In this document: piece after piece, positions 7,297 through 16,033 of the stretch
Layout of the letters: every line of letters starts with the position of its first letter
Position numbering within the stretch: the first letter of the stretch is position 1
Assembly (NCBI GenBank): GCA_904399395.1
Contig: CAJFPJ010000074.1
Location: forward strand, 1 to 35,613
Direction of reading: 5' to 3'
Source: an uncultured Clostridia bacterium
Lineage (GTDB): Bacteria > Bacillota > Clostridia > Oscillospirales > Acutalibacteraceae
DNA length: 35,613 nucleotides
Translations under genes and position numbers: made by a program
Notes under the pieces: generated by a model
Databases searched by the model: none
Seen by the model: the letters and a program-made list of their open reading frames with translations, nothing else
Told to the model about the DNA's origin: nothing

Positions 7297-8346
7297 ATGA
7301 ATACAAAATGCCGCGTTGCCCTGCCCTATATAACCTCTTACCCTGAAATCGCTACAGTGCTTTCCATCATAGATACAAAAACCAGTTTTCCATGGTTGGC
7401 AAACTGGTTTCTGCAGATAGAAGCCTACAGACATCAGGATGGCGGTTTGCTGCTGGATTATTGCATCCCCGATCCCTTTACCAGCTGCCCCTGGATCCTC
7501 TATGAGAAAATCAGCCGGGCTTTTATAAAAAGTAAATGGGATTCTGTAACAGATTTCATGATCGATGCTGTCAACAACGGCCAGGTGGCCAGCTTTGTGG
7601 TAGATACCTCTCGCATAGGGCTCTATCGGAACTCCCATGGCTACGCAGGGCATACCATCATGCTCTATGGATACGACACGGAGAAACAGCTCTTCTCTGT
7701 GGGGGATAATTTCGCCGTATCCAACAAGGCCTTCCGCTTCGATGTCTGCTCCTTTGCAGAGTTGGAAAGCGCCTACGCCGGCGTAACCGGTTTTGGCGAC
7801 AGAACCGATTGGGTGCATGGGGTGAGGCTTCTTTCGCCCAAGACCCTATTCGACCATGGGCACGGCAAATTCAGCCATACATACAATTGGGTGTTCAGCA
7901 AAGAGCTTTTTGTCGCTCTCGCAGAGGATTTCTTGTATTCCCGAAATTCCACCAGATGGTTTTCCAACCCAAGACTCACCTATTCTGAAGGCGAATATTA
8001 TTATGGCTTAGACTGTATTTCCTATGTAATAGACGTTCTCAGAGCCCTGCGTGGGGAGCCAATCGATATTCGGGGCATATTCCTCTTAGCAGAATACGCC
8101 GGACTTATGGAGATGCGGGTCTCCTATCTTCTTGAAAACCGCATGCTTCCCGAAGGTGGCCTGCGGGAAAAAGCCCAAGAAATCCACGAAGATATGCGCC
8201 GCACCCTGATGCTCTCTCTTAAATACAATTTCACAGAAAAGCAATCCATACTGGATTCTGTGCTTTTCAGGCTGGAATGGTTTCGAGAAGCCTTGCAGTC
8301 CCTTATGGAAGAGCTTCTGGCAGACATTGATGATTTTCGCCTTTGA
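7297..8346 (+). CDS. BtrH N-terminal-like (C39-like fold) protein, paralogue 2
   Basis: The product is 349 aa, soluble, with no signal peptide. It carries the His/YGYD signature GHTIMLYGYDTEKQLFSVGDNF (residues about 118-139), in which H119 and D137 would be the His-Asp pair of a papain-like fold. Cys5 is the only cysteine near the N-terminus and could be the nucleophile, but its context is not typical. A second block, YYYGLDCISYVIDVL, sits near residue 235-249, as in the paralogue at 752. Known members (for example butirosin BtrH) transfer an acyl group from a carrier protein; no carrier protein or synthetase is visible here. The start follows TGGGAG. The gene has its own promoter and terminator, and lies just upstream of the micro-ORF/ABC exporter block. 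Its base composition is nearer to the chromosome than that of paralogue 1. Confidence 0.75.
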   Translation: MNTKCRVALPYITSYPEIATVLSIIDTKTSFPWLANWFLQIEAYRHQDGGLLLDYCIPDPFTSCPWILYEKISRAFIKSKWDSVTDFMIDAVNNGQVASFVVDTSRIGLYRNSHGYAGHTIMLYGYDTEKQLFSVGDNFAVSNKAFRFDVCSFAELESAYAGVTGFGDRTDWVHGVRLLSPKTLFDHGHGKFSHTYNWVFSKELFVALAEDFLYSRNSTRWFSNPRLTYSEGEYYYGLDCISYVIDVLRALRGEPIDIRGIFLLAEYAGLMEMRVSYLLENRMLPEGGLREKAQEIHEDMRRTLMLSLKYNFTEKQSILDSVLFRLEWFREALQSLMEELLADIDDFRL

Positions 8347-8463
8347 CGCACCTCCGTCTTGCTGAAAGCTTGGGCTCTGCCACTCCCCCGCAGCGGACAA
8401 AAACTTCCCGCGGCAAACGCGGACTGCTACGCGTGCTACCTGAGAATTCCCCCGAAAATCTGT

Positions 8464-8514
8464 ATCCCTCCCCATACGACATACATATGCCGCCTGGGTG
8501 GGGATTTATTTTTT
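8464..8514 (+). terminator. Intrinsic terminator
   Basis: An 11-base stem with one mismatch and one G-T pair (ATCCCTCCCCA with TGGGTGGGGAT) has a loop of about 20 bases and is followed by TTATTTTTT. It ends the transcript of the 349-aa gene. Confidence 0.7.
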
Positions 8515-8656
8515 GTATGATTTGAGCTTCCCTCTATGGCCGCCTACGTATAGCTACGGGGCTGTTCGCATAGAGATCGGAAGAAAATTATCTATTGAGA
8601 ATTTTCTTCTATTATGCTATACTTTTGTTATATTTTTTAACAATTGTGAATTCTTT

Positions 8657-8662
8657 TATAAT
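8657..8662 (+). promoter_or_regulatory. -10 element upstream of the ABC exporter block
   Basis: A perfect TATAAT lies in a very AT-rich stretch 12 bases before the first micro-ORF. No good -35 is present at 16-18 bases (the best is TTTTTA), so the promoter may need an activator. Confidence 0.4.
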
Positions 8663-8673
8663 ATATGCTAATT

Positions 8674-8718
8674 ATGGAGAAAACCATGTGGCCCTCCGCC
8701 AATCGGGACGGCCCATGA
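8674..8718 (+). CDS. Possible 14-aa leader peptide
   Basis: The frame reads MEKTMWPSANRDGP and ends with a TGA that overlaps the next ATG (ATGA, 8715-8718). The start lies only about 12 bases after the -10 element, so the mRNA may be nearly leaderless unless the inner ATG (8686), preceded by ATGGAG, is used. It could serve only to couple translation to the next frame. Confidence 0.2.
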   Translation: MEKTMWPSANRDGP

Positions 8719-8828
8719 AAAGGCGCATATGCATACATAGCACAGGGCAGAATCAAAATCAATTCGGAGAAAGGCTGAAAGCGGCAGCTATTCATCATAT
8801 GCAGACACATGAAAAAAGAAAGCGATAA
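8715..8828 (+). CDS. Possible 37-aa basic peptide
   Basis: The frame encodes 37 residues from an ATG overlapping the previous stop, ending 21 bases before the ABC exporter start. The peptide begins MKRRICIHSTG and ends in a His/Lys/Arg-rich stretch, with one Cys and no hydrophobic core or double-Gly leader. It has no ribosome site of its own. Its position directly ahead of a dedicated exporter pair makes it a candidate cargo or leader peptide, but it may also be untranslated leader. Confidence 0.3.
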   Translation: MKRRICIHSTGQNQNQFGERLKAAAIHHMQTHEKRKR

Positions 8829-8849
8829 AGAAAACGGGGAGGAAAGAAT

Positions 8850-10691
8850 GTGAAAAAGCAATACGGTCTTTGGGCCAATCTGCTGTTTCTTTTGAGACAA
8901 ATGAAGTGCTATTCCAGACGATCCTTTCGGATGATATGGCTCAGCATCCCTATGAAGGTAGCACTGCCCTTTATAGGGATCCTACTCCCCAATCTTGTGG
9001 TGCAGGCCATCACAGAGCAGGGCAATGTGGCGGGATTGATGCTGGCTGTGCTGACCCTGGGGTTGGCGGCGGTTCTCTGCAGCTTTTTGGAGCAGTATGC
9101 GGCGGGCATTATGGAAGAGGAGCAAAGCAAGCTTTGCCAAGCCCTAGATGATAGGCTCTTCGTGAAAAAGCTCAACTGCGATTATGAAAATCTTGAAAAT
9201 AAAGAAATCTCTGGGAAATTTGATGAGGCAAATGAGTATATTTGGCAAAATAACCGGTATATTTCTCAATCAGCCATAAATCTAGCGCTGCTGGGCTCTG
9301 GGGTTTTCGGATTTTTGGTCTATCTCTCGGTTCTAAGCAGCCTTCCTATCCTGTTGCTGCTCCTGATGACTGCCTGCACCGTTGTCAGCTTTCTCTTCTC
9401 CGATCTAGGAGACAAGGAACGGACAAAAAGAGGGGATTATTTCGGCAGGGATGTCCGGCGGATCAGTTATCTGCAGAACGCCTCCGCAGATCCCAAAGCG
9501 GGAAAAGATATTCGCCTTTACGCCATGTATCCATGGATCGAAGAGCACTTTGCGCTAACCCATAAACAGATCCGACGAGAGTTTTACCGCGTGGAGTCAA
9601 AAAACTATCTTTCTGCCCTGATTACGGCAGCAATGGGGATCCTGATGGAAATCGCCGCCTATATCACCCTGACACTTATGGTCTCCCGAGGCGAAATGAG
9701 CCTGGCGGAATACGTGCTCAGCATCGGCGCTGTCCTGGGCTTTTCCACCTGGATCCGGCAGATTGCAGAGCAGATCCAGAAACTCTGGACCATGAAAGGG
9801 GACGTAACCAGCCTGCGAAAATGCCTGGATATGCCAGACCGCAGCGCCCTTCTCCGCCAGGGAACAGATCAGGTGGAAACCGATGTTGTATGCCCCCAGG
9901 GCGTTCCCTGTGAAATCGAATTCAGCCATGTTACCTATCGCTACACAAACAGGAAGGAAGATACCATTCGCAATCTTTCCTTCCAGATCCGACCCGGGGA
10001 ACGGATCGCGCTGGTGGGGATGAATGGCGCCGGAAAAACCACGTGTGTCAAGCTCCTGTGTGGCCTTTTGGAACCCACAGCAGGAGAGATTCGGATAAAC
10101 GGGGTTCCCTCCTGGAAATTTAACAGACAGGAATACTATCGTCTGTTTGCTACGGTTTTTCAGGAAATCCACCCTATGGCCGCCTCCATCCGAGAAAATA
10201 TAACCTGTTGCCCCAAAGGGGAGGAAGATCAGGCTCGCCTGCGGCAATGCCTGCAGCTGGCGGATCTATATGACCGGGTGCAGCGGCTGTCTAAAAAAGA
10301 GGATACCCTGTTGATAAAGGAGTTGAATGAAGAAGCCGTTAACCTATCCGGCGGGGAGCAGCAGCGTTTGCTTCTGGCCAGAGCCCTTTATAAAAATGCG
10401 CCGGTTTTGGTTCTGGACGAGCCCACAGCCGCTCTGGATCCTATTTCAGAGAATGCTGTCTACCAAAAATATCTGGAGCTGACCAGGGGATGTACCTCTG
10501 TCTTTATTTCTCACCGCCTGGCCAGCACCCGCTTCTGTGACCGCATCCTTTTTCTGGAAGAGGGAAGGATTGTGGAAGAAGGCACCCATGAGCAGTTGCT
10601 TGAAAAAGGCGGCAAATATGCAGAAGCCTTTGCGGTGCAGAGTCGCTATTATCAGGAACATCCGGATGAAGAAGAGGAGGTCTTTCCATGA
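8850..10691 (+). CDS. ABC exporter half-transporter 1 (ATP-binding/permease)
   Basis: The 613-aa product has an N-terminal membrane domain of about six helices (residues about 20-310) and a C-terminal nucleotide-binding domain. The Walker A is GMNGAGKTT (about residue 390), the signature VNLSGGEQQR, the Walker B PVLVLDEP with catalytic Glu, then the D-loop AALDP and an H-loop His in FISHRLAS. All ATPase motifs look intact. There is no N-terminal C39 peptidase domain. The GTG start at 8850 follows GGGGAGG at good spacing. The stop overlaps the start of the second half-transporter by four bases, so the two almost certainly form a heterodimer. The exported substrate is unknown; lipids, drugs or peptides are all possible for this family. 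Confidence 0.92.
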   Translation: MKKQYGLWANLLFLLRQMKCYSRRSFRMIWLSIPMKVALPFIGILLPNLVVQAITEQGNVAGLMLAVLTLGLAAVLCSFLEQYAAGIMEEEQSKLCQALDDRLFVKKLNCDYENLENKEISGKFDEANEYIWQNNRYISQSAINLALLGSGVFGFLVYLSVLSSLPILLLLLMTACTVVSFLFSDLGDKERTKRGDYFGRDVRRISYLQNASADPKAGKDIRLYAMYPWIEEHFALTHKQIRREFYRVESKNYLSALITAAMGILMEIAAYITLTLMVSRGEMSLAEYVLSIGAVLGFSTWIRQIAEQIQKLWTMKGDVTSLRKCLDMPDRSALLRQGTDQVETDVVCPQGVPCEIEFSHVTYRYTNRKEDTIRNLSFQIRPGERIALVGMNGAGKTTCVKLLCGLLEPTAGEIRINGVPSWKFNRQEYYRLFATVFQEIHPMAASIRENITCCPKGEEDQARLRQCLQLADLYDRVQRLSKKEDTLLIKELNEEAVNLSGGEQQRLLLARALYKNAPVLVLDEPTAALDPISENAVYQKYLELTRGCTSVFISHRLASTRFCDRILFLEEGRIVEEGTHEQLLEKGGKYAEAFAVQSRYYQEHPDEEEEVFP

Positions 10692-12571
10692 AAAGGGCCG
10701 TGCAACCGCCAAAAAGCGGTAAAAAAGAAATCGAAAAGAGAAAGATCCCCTTTTTCAAAAGTCTGAAAAGTGTGCTGCGCTCGGTGAAAGTTATCTTCCG
10801 TATGGATTGGAGAAATATACCGGCTTTTGTGATAAACCAGTTTCTGGTTACACTGCAACCCTTTGTGGCGCTGTTTTTTTCGGCCCGGATTCTGGATATT
10901 CTTTCTGCCGGAGCAGATAGGCAAACGGTGGTGAGCTGGATCCTTGCCGCTGTATTCTGCAATTACGGCGTCTATCTTCTTGAGCGGCTCACCGCCTGCA
11001 ACACCAGTGTGGAGGGTATCACTCTCTATTGGCAGCTATATCAGGAAATGAGCCGCGTTATGATGCGGGCCGATTACGAAGAGCTGGAAAAGCCGGAGAT
11101 CGGGCTGGCCAAAGAGCGGATCGAACGCTCTACCCGCATGTTTTGGTATGGCCCCTGGGAAGTGCCCGGCGTTCTAATGTCGCTGGCAAAAGGCTTGACC
11201 ATCACCGGGGCCGCCTTGGGCCTGGCGTGGCCAGTGTTCTTGCCGGTAAAGGGCGAAAGCATCCCTTGGGGAACGATCCTGATGGTGTTCTTTATCGTGA
11301 TTTCTGTGTGCTACTCCATCTCGACGGAGAACCGCCTCTATCGCATGAAGGAAGAGAGCCTGGATAAAATGGCCGTGCAGTTGCGCCGCAGCAATTTTCT
11401 CTATGGCTATGCCAGAGAGGATCAGGGCGCCAAGGATATCCGGCTCTACAGGCAGCAGGAGATGATCCGGAAGCAATCTAAAACTATTTTTAACAAGATG
11501 GAAGAGCTTTCCCGCGCAAGAGCGGATCTGCGCTCTCGCTCCAACGGCATACGAGGGGCAATGTCTCAGGCAGTGGTGTGCCTGGCCTATCTAGCCGTGG
11601 GCATCCGAGCCCTGGCGGGAATCTTCAGCGTGGGCAGTGTTGTCCAGTATGTGGGCGCTGTTACACAGCTTTCAGAGGGGATCCGCATGCTGGTCTATTC
11701 TCTCCAGCACATTCGCATGCAAGGGCCCCATTGCCAGGAATACTTGGATTTTATCGGCGAAGGGAACGATCCTAAGCAATACCGTCATCATCAAGACGGA
11801 ACGCAGCCGGTAAAACCAACCGGAGATTGGGAAATCTCCTTTGAAGGGGTCAGCTTCCGCTACCCGGGAAGCGAAGAATGGGCTCTTCGCGATCTCAATA
11901 TCCGGCTGCAAAAAGGGTGTCATTATGCGTTGGTGGGCATGAACGGCAGCGGAAAGACTACCTTCGTCAAACTTCTCTGCCGCCTCTATGACCCCACCGA
12001 AGGGAGAATCCTTTTAAACGGCAGGGATATACGGGAATACAACAGTGAAGAATACCGGCGTCTTTTTGCCGTGGTATTTCAGGATTTTCAGCTGTTTGCC
12101 CTTCCCCTGGGGGAAAATGTGGCCGCCTCTATGCAATATGATGAAGAGCGCGCCCAGGAATGCTTGGAAAAAGCCGGCATCGGCGCCTGGGCCGCAAAGC
12201 TTCCCAAAAGGCTTAGGCAACCTCTTTACACTGTGGAAGACGACGGTGTAAATATATCCGGGGGCGAGGCGCAAAAAATTGCTATCGCCCGGGCTCTCTA
12301 TAAGGATGCACCCTTTGTGGTCCTGGATGAGCCCACAGCAGCTCTGGATCCTATTGCAGAGGCGGATATTTACTCCAGATTCCGCGAAATGACCGATCAG
12401 AAGGGGGCTCTTTATATTTCCCACCGGCTTTCCTCCTGCCGTTTTTGTGACACTATAGCGGTTTTCCATGACGGCAGACTGGTGCAAGAAGGAAACCACG
12501 AAGAGCTGCTTTCTCAAGAAAAAGGCCAGTATGCCCAGCTGTGGCAGGCCCAGGCTCAATGGTACCAATAA
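10688..12571 (+). CDS. ABC exporter half-transporter 2 (ATP-binding/permease)
   Basis: The 627-aa product has a basic N-terminus, about six membrane helices (residues about 35-345) and an ATPase domain with Walker A GMNGSGKTT (about residue 418), signature NISGGEAQK, Walker B PFVVLDEP with Glu, D-loop AALDP and H-loop YISHRLSS. Both partners therefore keep the catalytic Glu; many heterodimers have one degenerate site, and here the main difference is in the signature (GGEQQR against GGEAQK). The ATG lies four bases inside the end of partner 1, next to an internal GAGGAGG. It is followed after 40 bases by the zinc-ribbon gene. Confidence 0.92.
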   Translation: MKRAVQPPKSGKKEIEKRKIPFFKSLKSVLRSVKVIFRMDWRNIPAFVINQFLVTLQPFVALFFSARILDILSAGADRQTVVSWILAAVFCNYGVYLLERLTACNTSVEGITLYWQLYQEMSRVMMRADYEELEKPEIGLAKERIERSTRMFWYGPWEVPGVLMSLAKGLTITGAALGLAWPVFLPVKGESIPWGTILMVFFIVISVCYSISTENRLYRMKEESLDKMAVQLRRSNFLYGYAREDQGAKDIRLYRQQEMIRKQSKTIFNKMEELSRARADLRSRSNGIRGAMSQAVVCLAYLAVGIRALAGIFSVGSVVQYVGAVTQLSEGIRMLVYSLQHIRMQGPHCQEYLDFIGEGNDPKQYRHHQDGTQPVKPTGDWEISFEGVSFRYPGSEEWALRDLNIRLQKGCHYALVGMNGSGKTTFVKLLCRLYDPTEGRILLNGRDIREYNSEEYRRLFAVVFQDFQLFALPLGENVAASMQYDEERAQECLEKAGIGAWAAKLPKRLRQPLYTVEDDGVNISGGEAQKIAIARALYKDAPFVVLDEPTAALDPIAEADIYSRFREMTDQKGALYISHRLSSCRFCDTIAVFHDGRLVQEGNHEELLSQEKGQYAQLWQAQAQWYQ

Positions 12572-12611
12572 AAGAGACATAGGGAAATACAATAAGGAGG
12601 CAGTAAGTGGT

Positions 12612-13238
12612 ATGGAACAAATTTGCTCGGTTTGTGGTTCCCCCTTATCAAAAGAATCAAATCAATATCCGATAGCCAACGGCGCTATATGTGAAAGCTG
12701 CCGAAAAAAATGCTGGAGCGGGTTGAGCCATATGGAGTTGCGTTCCCCGGAGAATCTCCGCCGCCACATCGAATCTTGCAAGCGGAGCCGCGCAGCCATA
12801 CCGTATTTTCATCCTACAGAGAGTGCGGGAGACATACTTTATATGGACAGCACCCACAAAATATGGCGGCTGCATTCCGATATACTTCCTTTTATTTTCC
12901 GTTTTTCCGATCTGTGGGATTACAGTGTTATTGGGGACAAGCTCATTTTATTTGTTAACAGCGAGTGGATTGATACCGTTGAAATTCCGCATCTTACCCC
13001 GCAGTTGCAGCAGCGATGTGTCTCTTTGCTGAAAACAATTCTATCCTCCGGCAGACTGGCTCCTACCGCATCCAAGGCGCAGCCGCCGAAGATACAGACA
13101 CAGCCGCAAACGAGGCCGCAAATACAGCCTACACCTCAGAGAAACGTGCATTTGCCCCCGGCATCAGCAGAGGTTTCTCCCCTCTCAGAAAAAAACAACC
13201 TCCGGAAGGGAAATTCCGCAAAAGCATGTGCCTATTGA
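12612..13238 (+). CDS. Zinc-ribbon protein, zero-frame product
   Basis: The zero-frame product is 208 aa. The N-terminus has two CxxC pairs (C5/C8 and C27/C30), a zinc ribbon like those of DUF4428 proteins. A middle domain (about residues 75-150) looks like a small beta-rich PH-like or ligand domain, followed by a Pro/Gln-rich linker (about 155-190). The frame then ends in a short, unnatural-looking tail (about 15 residues). A membrane domain follows in the -1 frame (13196-13558). The ATG at 12612 follows AAGGAGG at about 11 bases. It is probably the last gene of the exporter operon. The alternatives are programmed -1 frameshifting (see 13190-13218), two separate genes, or a disabled gene. 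Confidence 0.75.
   Translation: MEQICSVCGSPLSKESNQYPIANGAICESCRKKCWSGLSHMELRSPENLRRHIESCKRSRAAIPYFHPTESAGDILYMDSTHKIWRLHSDILPFIFRFSDLWDYSVIGDKLILFVNSEWIDTVEIPHLTPQLQQRCVSLLKTILSSGRLAPTASKAQPPKIQTQPQTRPQIQPTPQRNVHLPPASAEVSPLSEKNNLRKGNSAKACAY
13190..13218 (+). promoter_or_regulatory. Candidate -1 frameshift site (A-AAA-AAC plus stem)
   Basis: In the zero frame the codons are GAA AAA AAC, so the heptamer 13190-13196 is A-AAA-AAC, a canonical -1 slippery sequence. Six bases later a small stem follows (CGGAA 13203-13207 with TTCCG 13214-13218, 6-base loop), and an AGAGG lies about 15 bases upstream. The stem is only 5 bp, so stimulation may be weak. A homopolymer error in sequencing would give the same picture. 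Confidence 0.45.
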
Positions 13239-13558
13239 TTTCCGCTATTCTCGGCATTCTCTATTCCGTGTATCTGATTACATATTTTTCCGGCGCCGTT
13301 TCCGGCTCAGAGGGAGCGGCTGCACTCGGGGCAGGGATTGCCGTAACCCTTGTGATGCCGCATATAGCCGCGACAGTTCTGGCCACGGTGTTTACCACTC
13401 TTGGGTGGGGTGCAAACAGCCGCGGTCTGGCACTTACCGGAGCTATCCTATACTGCGTTGCAGCCGTTCTGTTCCCTCTATACGCCATGTTTGTTCTGGT
13501 TCAGATCATCCTTGCTTTTGTGGGATTTACAAGGCTGAAAACCTTGCGAATGCAGTAA
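13196..13558 (+). CDS. Membrane domain in the -1 frame of the zinc-ribbon gene
   Basis: From the slippery site, the -1 frame reads QPPEGKFRKSM and then about three to four hydrophobic segments up to a TAA near 13558, about 120 residues in all. If joined to the zero frame this gives a 315-aa protein: zinc ribbon, middle domain, linker, membrane anchor. This is the usual architecture for such zinc-ribbon/membrane proteins, so the two frames very probably belong to one gene. The frame could instead start on its own at ATG 13226, giving a 110-aa protein overlapping the first by 13 bases, but the nearest GGAAGGG is about 12 bases away from that ATG and the overlap looks accidental. Confidence 0.65.
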   Translation, partial: QPPEGKFRKSMCLLISAILGILYSVYLITYFSGAVSGSEGAAALGAGIAVTLVMPHIAATVLATVFTTLGWGANSRGLALTGAILYCVAAVLFPLYAMFVLVQIILAFVGFTRLKTLRMQ

Positions 13559-13653
13559 ATCTTTTCTCATCTTCATCCAATGGCGGTCACCTGCCGGAAG
13601 CGCTCTGGAGTTCCCCGGGAGTGCGGAGCGTCAAAAATCATCACAGAAGTAAT

Positions 13654-13692
13654 GAGCCCTGTATGCTGTGTGGCATACAGGGCTCACTTTGT
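13654..13692. terminator. Bidirectional terminator between convergent genes
   Basis: A 13-bp perfect stem (GAGCCCTGTATGC with GCATACAGGGCTC, 6-base loop) is followed on the plus strand by ACTTTGTTT. It separates the plus-strand exporter operon from the GH35 gene, which converges from the right. Confidence 0.75.
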
Positions 13693-13745
13693 TTCGTTGT
13701 TCCAGCCTGGGTCCCCGAAAACCATCCATGACCGGCGGCTGTATC

Positions 13746-15929
13746 TCAAATCTTCAGTTCATATTCCGGCAATAGACGCACATCATGCAGAGCGCAGCCG
13801 GGAACCACAGGCAGATCGTAATAAACCCTGTTTCCATAGGGATTGGAGATAGGATGGCCGCTAGCATAGACGCGCACAAGGAGCTCCCCTGGGTAGCCAA
13901 ACCGCCTGAGGGCCACATGCCAGGTTTCCCCATTGGTAAACCAGTCGTCCAGAAGCTTTCCGTCTTTATAGAGATAGAGTTCCGCTCTATCTCCCTCATA
14001 GGGAAGTTCCAGATAGAGTTCGTGCAGGCAGCCTCCTGCTCCCTTTTGGGCCACTTCCACAGATTCCAGCTTCACCAGATATTCACGAAACAGCAGGGAA
14101 CCGTCTTCTGCAGTCTGCTCCCTTTGGAGGGAAAAATCCGCGGAAAGCTGCACAGGCTCCGCCAAAAAGGTGAGTTCCTGAGGCTCGCCCGTTTCTCCAT
14201 ACACAAGCACGTTCTCCCGGACCGCCTTTGTGATAAGGCGGATTTTTCCCGCTTTCTCGATCAAACAGCTGTCGGGCCTCTCTGTAATATACAGCTTTCC
14301 CCCTGCTCGGAAGGCCCTGGAGGCCTCTGCGGCAGAAAGGAAGACGGCGTTTCCGGCAGTCCCGTCCCACCGGCAGGCAGGCTCCCATCCATCCGTGTAG
14401 AAAAAGAGCCGTTCCCCCAACCTGCAGAGAAGGGAAGCGTTCGTTTCCGCAGGCAGAGAGGATTTCCATTTTTCCCCGGCGCCAGGAAGAAGAAAGGGGA
14501 TCACCGCGCATGCGTCCGAGGGGAGAGAAAGGCCGGAAAGCAGTCTCTCCCCGCCGCCTTCCAAAAGAAGCCGCACGGTAAAATCCTCATGAGCCTTCAT
14601 GTGCCGTTTCCGCTGGTGATTGTTTAGAAATAGGAAGCCCACCCCTTCCTCAATATTTACCCGGGCCGCGACCCGCAGGGTATCCAAATCCTCTGGAGAA
14701 GAGGGAAGCACCTCCGGGAAGAAGGGGTCCGCTCCCGCCAGCACCTCCCCGAAATCCTGCAGGAAGAGATGCAGCCTTTTGAGCCTGCCAAAGCTCTCGT
14801 TGATCTCCCCCGATTCCCGGATGCAAGCCTGAAAATCATAGCTTTTCACCGGCAAATCGTTGGCGTAGCCCGTCTCTCTGGATTCCTGCAGGGTGCTGTA
14901 TTTCCCATCGGGATTGATGCCGCCGTGATACATATAATATCCCAGCAGGTTTGCACCCCCGCCCAGATAACAAAGAGCCTGAGCCTCGCTATCCACCGGC
15001 CATGGATATGTACGCCTGTGAGCCGTCACCTGCAGGCCACCCCCAAGCTCCGCCGTAAAATAGGGGTTCTTCCGGATATCAAAGGTAAACTCCGGTTTTT
15101 CTTCCCTCCCCAAATCCGATCCGATGGTCTCATCCAGCTTATAGGAAGAAAACAGGAACCCTTCGCAGGCGGGCATTTCTTCCACATGAGTGGCCCAGGG
15201 CGCGTCCACATAGCCGCCCAGCACAGGCAACGCCTCCCCTTCCGGCACATAGGCTCCTCCCCACCCGGTGGCCGTATAGTAAGGAACCCGAAAACCGGCC
15301 TTCAGCGCCAGCTCCTTCAGCTTCAGCATATGCGCCATGCCCTCTGCCGGGTCAGAGGGACCCCCGCAGTGGCCGAATTCATTTTCCAGCTGGATGCCCA
15401 GGATAGGCCCACCGTCCCCCCACATCATGCCCTGGGCTTCTTCCCCCAGACGGGTATACAGACGCTCCACAGCCTGCAGGTAGCCGGGGTCGTTGCTTCT
15501 GGGGAGAAAGCACTTAGAATTGGCCACCCAGTCCGGGAAGCCGCCGTTGCGGCATTCCCCGTGGGCCCAAGGGCCGATACGCAGCCACACGGGCATGCGA
15601 ATGCTCCGGCAGATCTCCAAAAAGGCCCGCAGGTTCCGGCAGCCGGAAAAATCCCATTCCCCTTCTTTCTCTTCATGGTGGATCCACAATACATAGCTGG
15701 CCACCACGGTGACGCCTCCGGCCCGCATTTTCAGAAGCTCCTCCTCCCAAGCTCCGGGCTCATACCGGGAAAAGTGGAATTCCCCCATCACCGGAAGGAA
15801 CCGCCTTCCGTTTTTCAGCAGCCCTGTGGAATCCACTGCATATTGATTGCCCTTTTCATCCTTCCCGCCCATGGGGAGGGGCAGGGGTTTCTTTCCTATA
15901 TTTTCAATCCGAATAGTGGCCTCGATCAT
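13746..15929 (-). CDS. Glycoside hydrolase family 35 (beta-galactosidase-like)
   Basis: The 727-aa product starts with the GH35 TIM-barrel region: GRRFLPVMGEFHFSRYEP (about 41-58), the WDFSG segment, and RIGPWAHGECRNGGFPDW (about 117-134). The acid/base Glu is E184 in GIQLENEFG. The likely nucleophile is E294 in FTAELGGG, where most GH35 enzymes have TEFW or similar, so this is a divergent subgroup. C-terminal beta domains end in a jelly-roll-like region with PLYLYKDGK-type repeats. There is no signal peptide, so it probably acts in the cytoplasm on imported beta-galactosides or related sugars. The start follows AGGAAG. It has no close operon partner; the terminator at 13654-13692 ends its transcript. 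Confidence 0.9.
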   Translation of the reverse strand: MIEATIRIENIGKKPLPLPMGGKDEKGNQYAVDSTGLLKNGRRFLPVMGEFHFSRYEPGAWEEELLKMRAGGVTVVASYVLWIHHEEKEGEWDFSGCRNLRAFLEICRSIRMPVWLRIGPWAHGECRNGGFPDWVANSKCFLPRSNDPGYLQAVERLYTRLGEEAQGMMWGDGGPILGIQLENEFGHCGGPSDPAEGMAHMLKLKELALKAGFRVPYYTATGWGGAYVPEGEALPVLGGYVDAPWATHVEEMPACEGFLFSSYKLDETIGSDLGREEKPEFTFDIRKNPYFTAELGGGLQVTAHRRTYPWPVDSEAQALCYLGGGANLLGYYMYHGGINPDGKYSTLQESRETGYANDLPVKSYDFQACIRESGEINESFGRLKRLHLFLQDFGEVLAGADPFFPEVLPSSPEDLDTLRVAARVNIEEGVGFLFLNNHQRKRHMKAHEDFTVRLLLEGGGERLLSGLSLPSDACAVIPFLLPGAGEKWKSSLPAETNASLLCRLGERLFFYTDGWEPACRWDGTAGNAVFLSAAEASRAFRAGGKLYITERPDSCLIEKAGKIRLITKAVRENVLVYGETGEPQELTFLAEPVQLSADFSLQREQTAEDGSLLFREYLVKLESVEVAQKGAGGCLHELYLELPYEGDRAELYLYKDGKLLDDWFTNGETWHVALRRFGYPGELLVRVYASGHPISNPYGNRVYYDLPVVPGCALHDVRLLPEYELKI

Positions 15930-16033
15930 AATTTCTTCCTTTCCCCACCCTTCCCTTTCGGGCGGCCTGTAGTGAAAAAAGCCGCCTGGCTCTTTCCACT
16001 TAGTTCTTCGGGATGTTTGCAGTCGTATTCATA

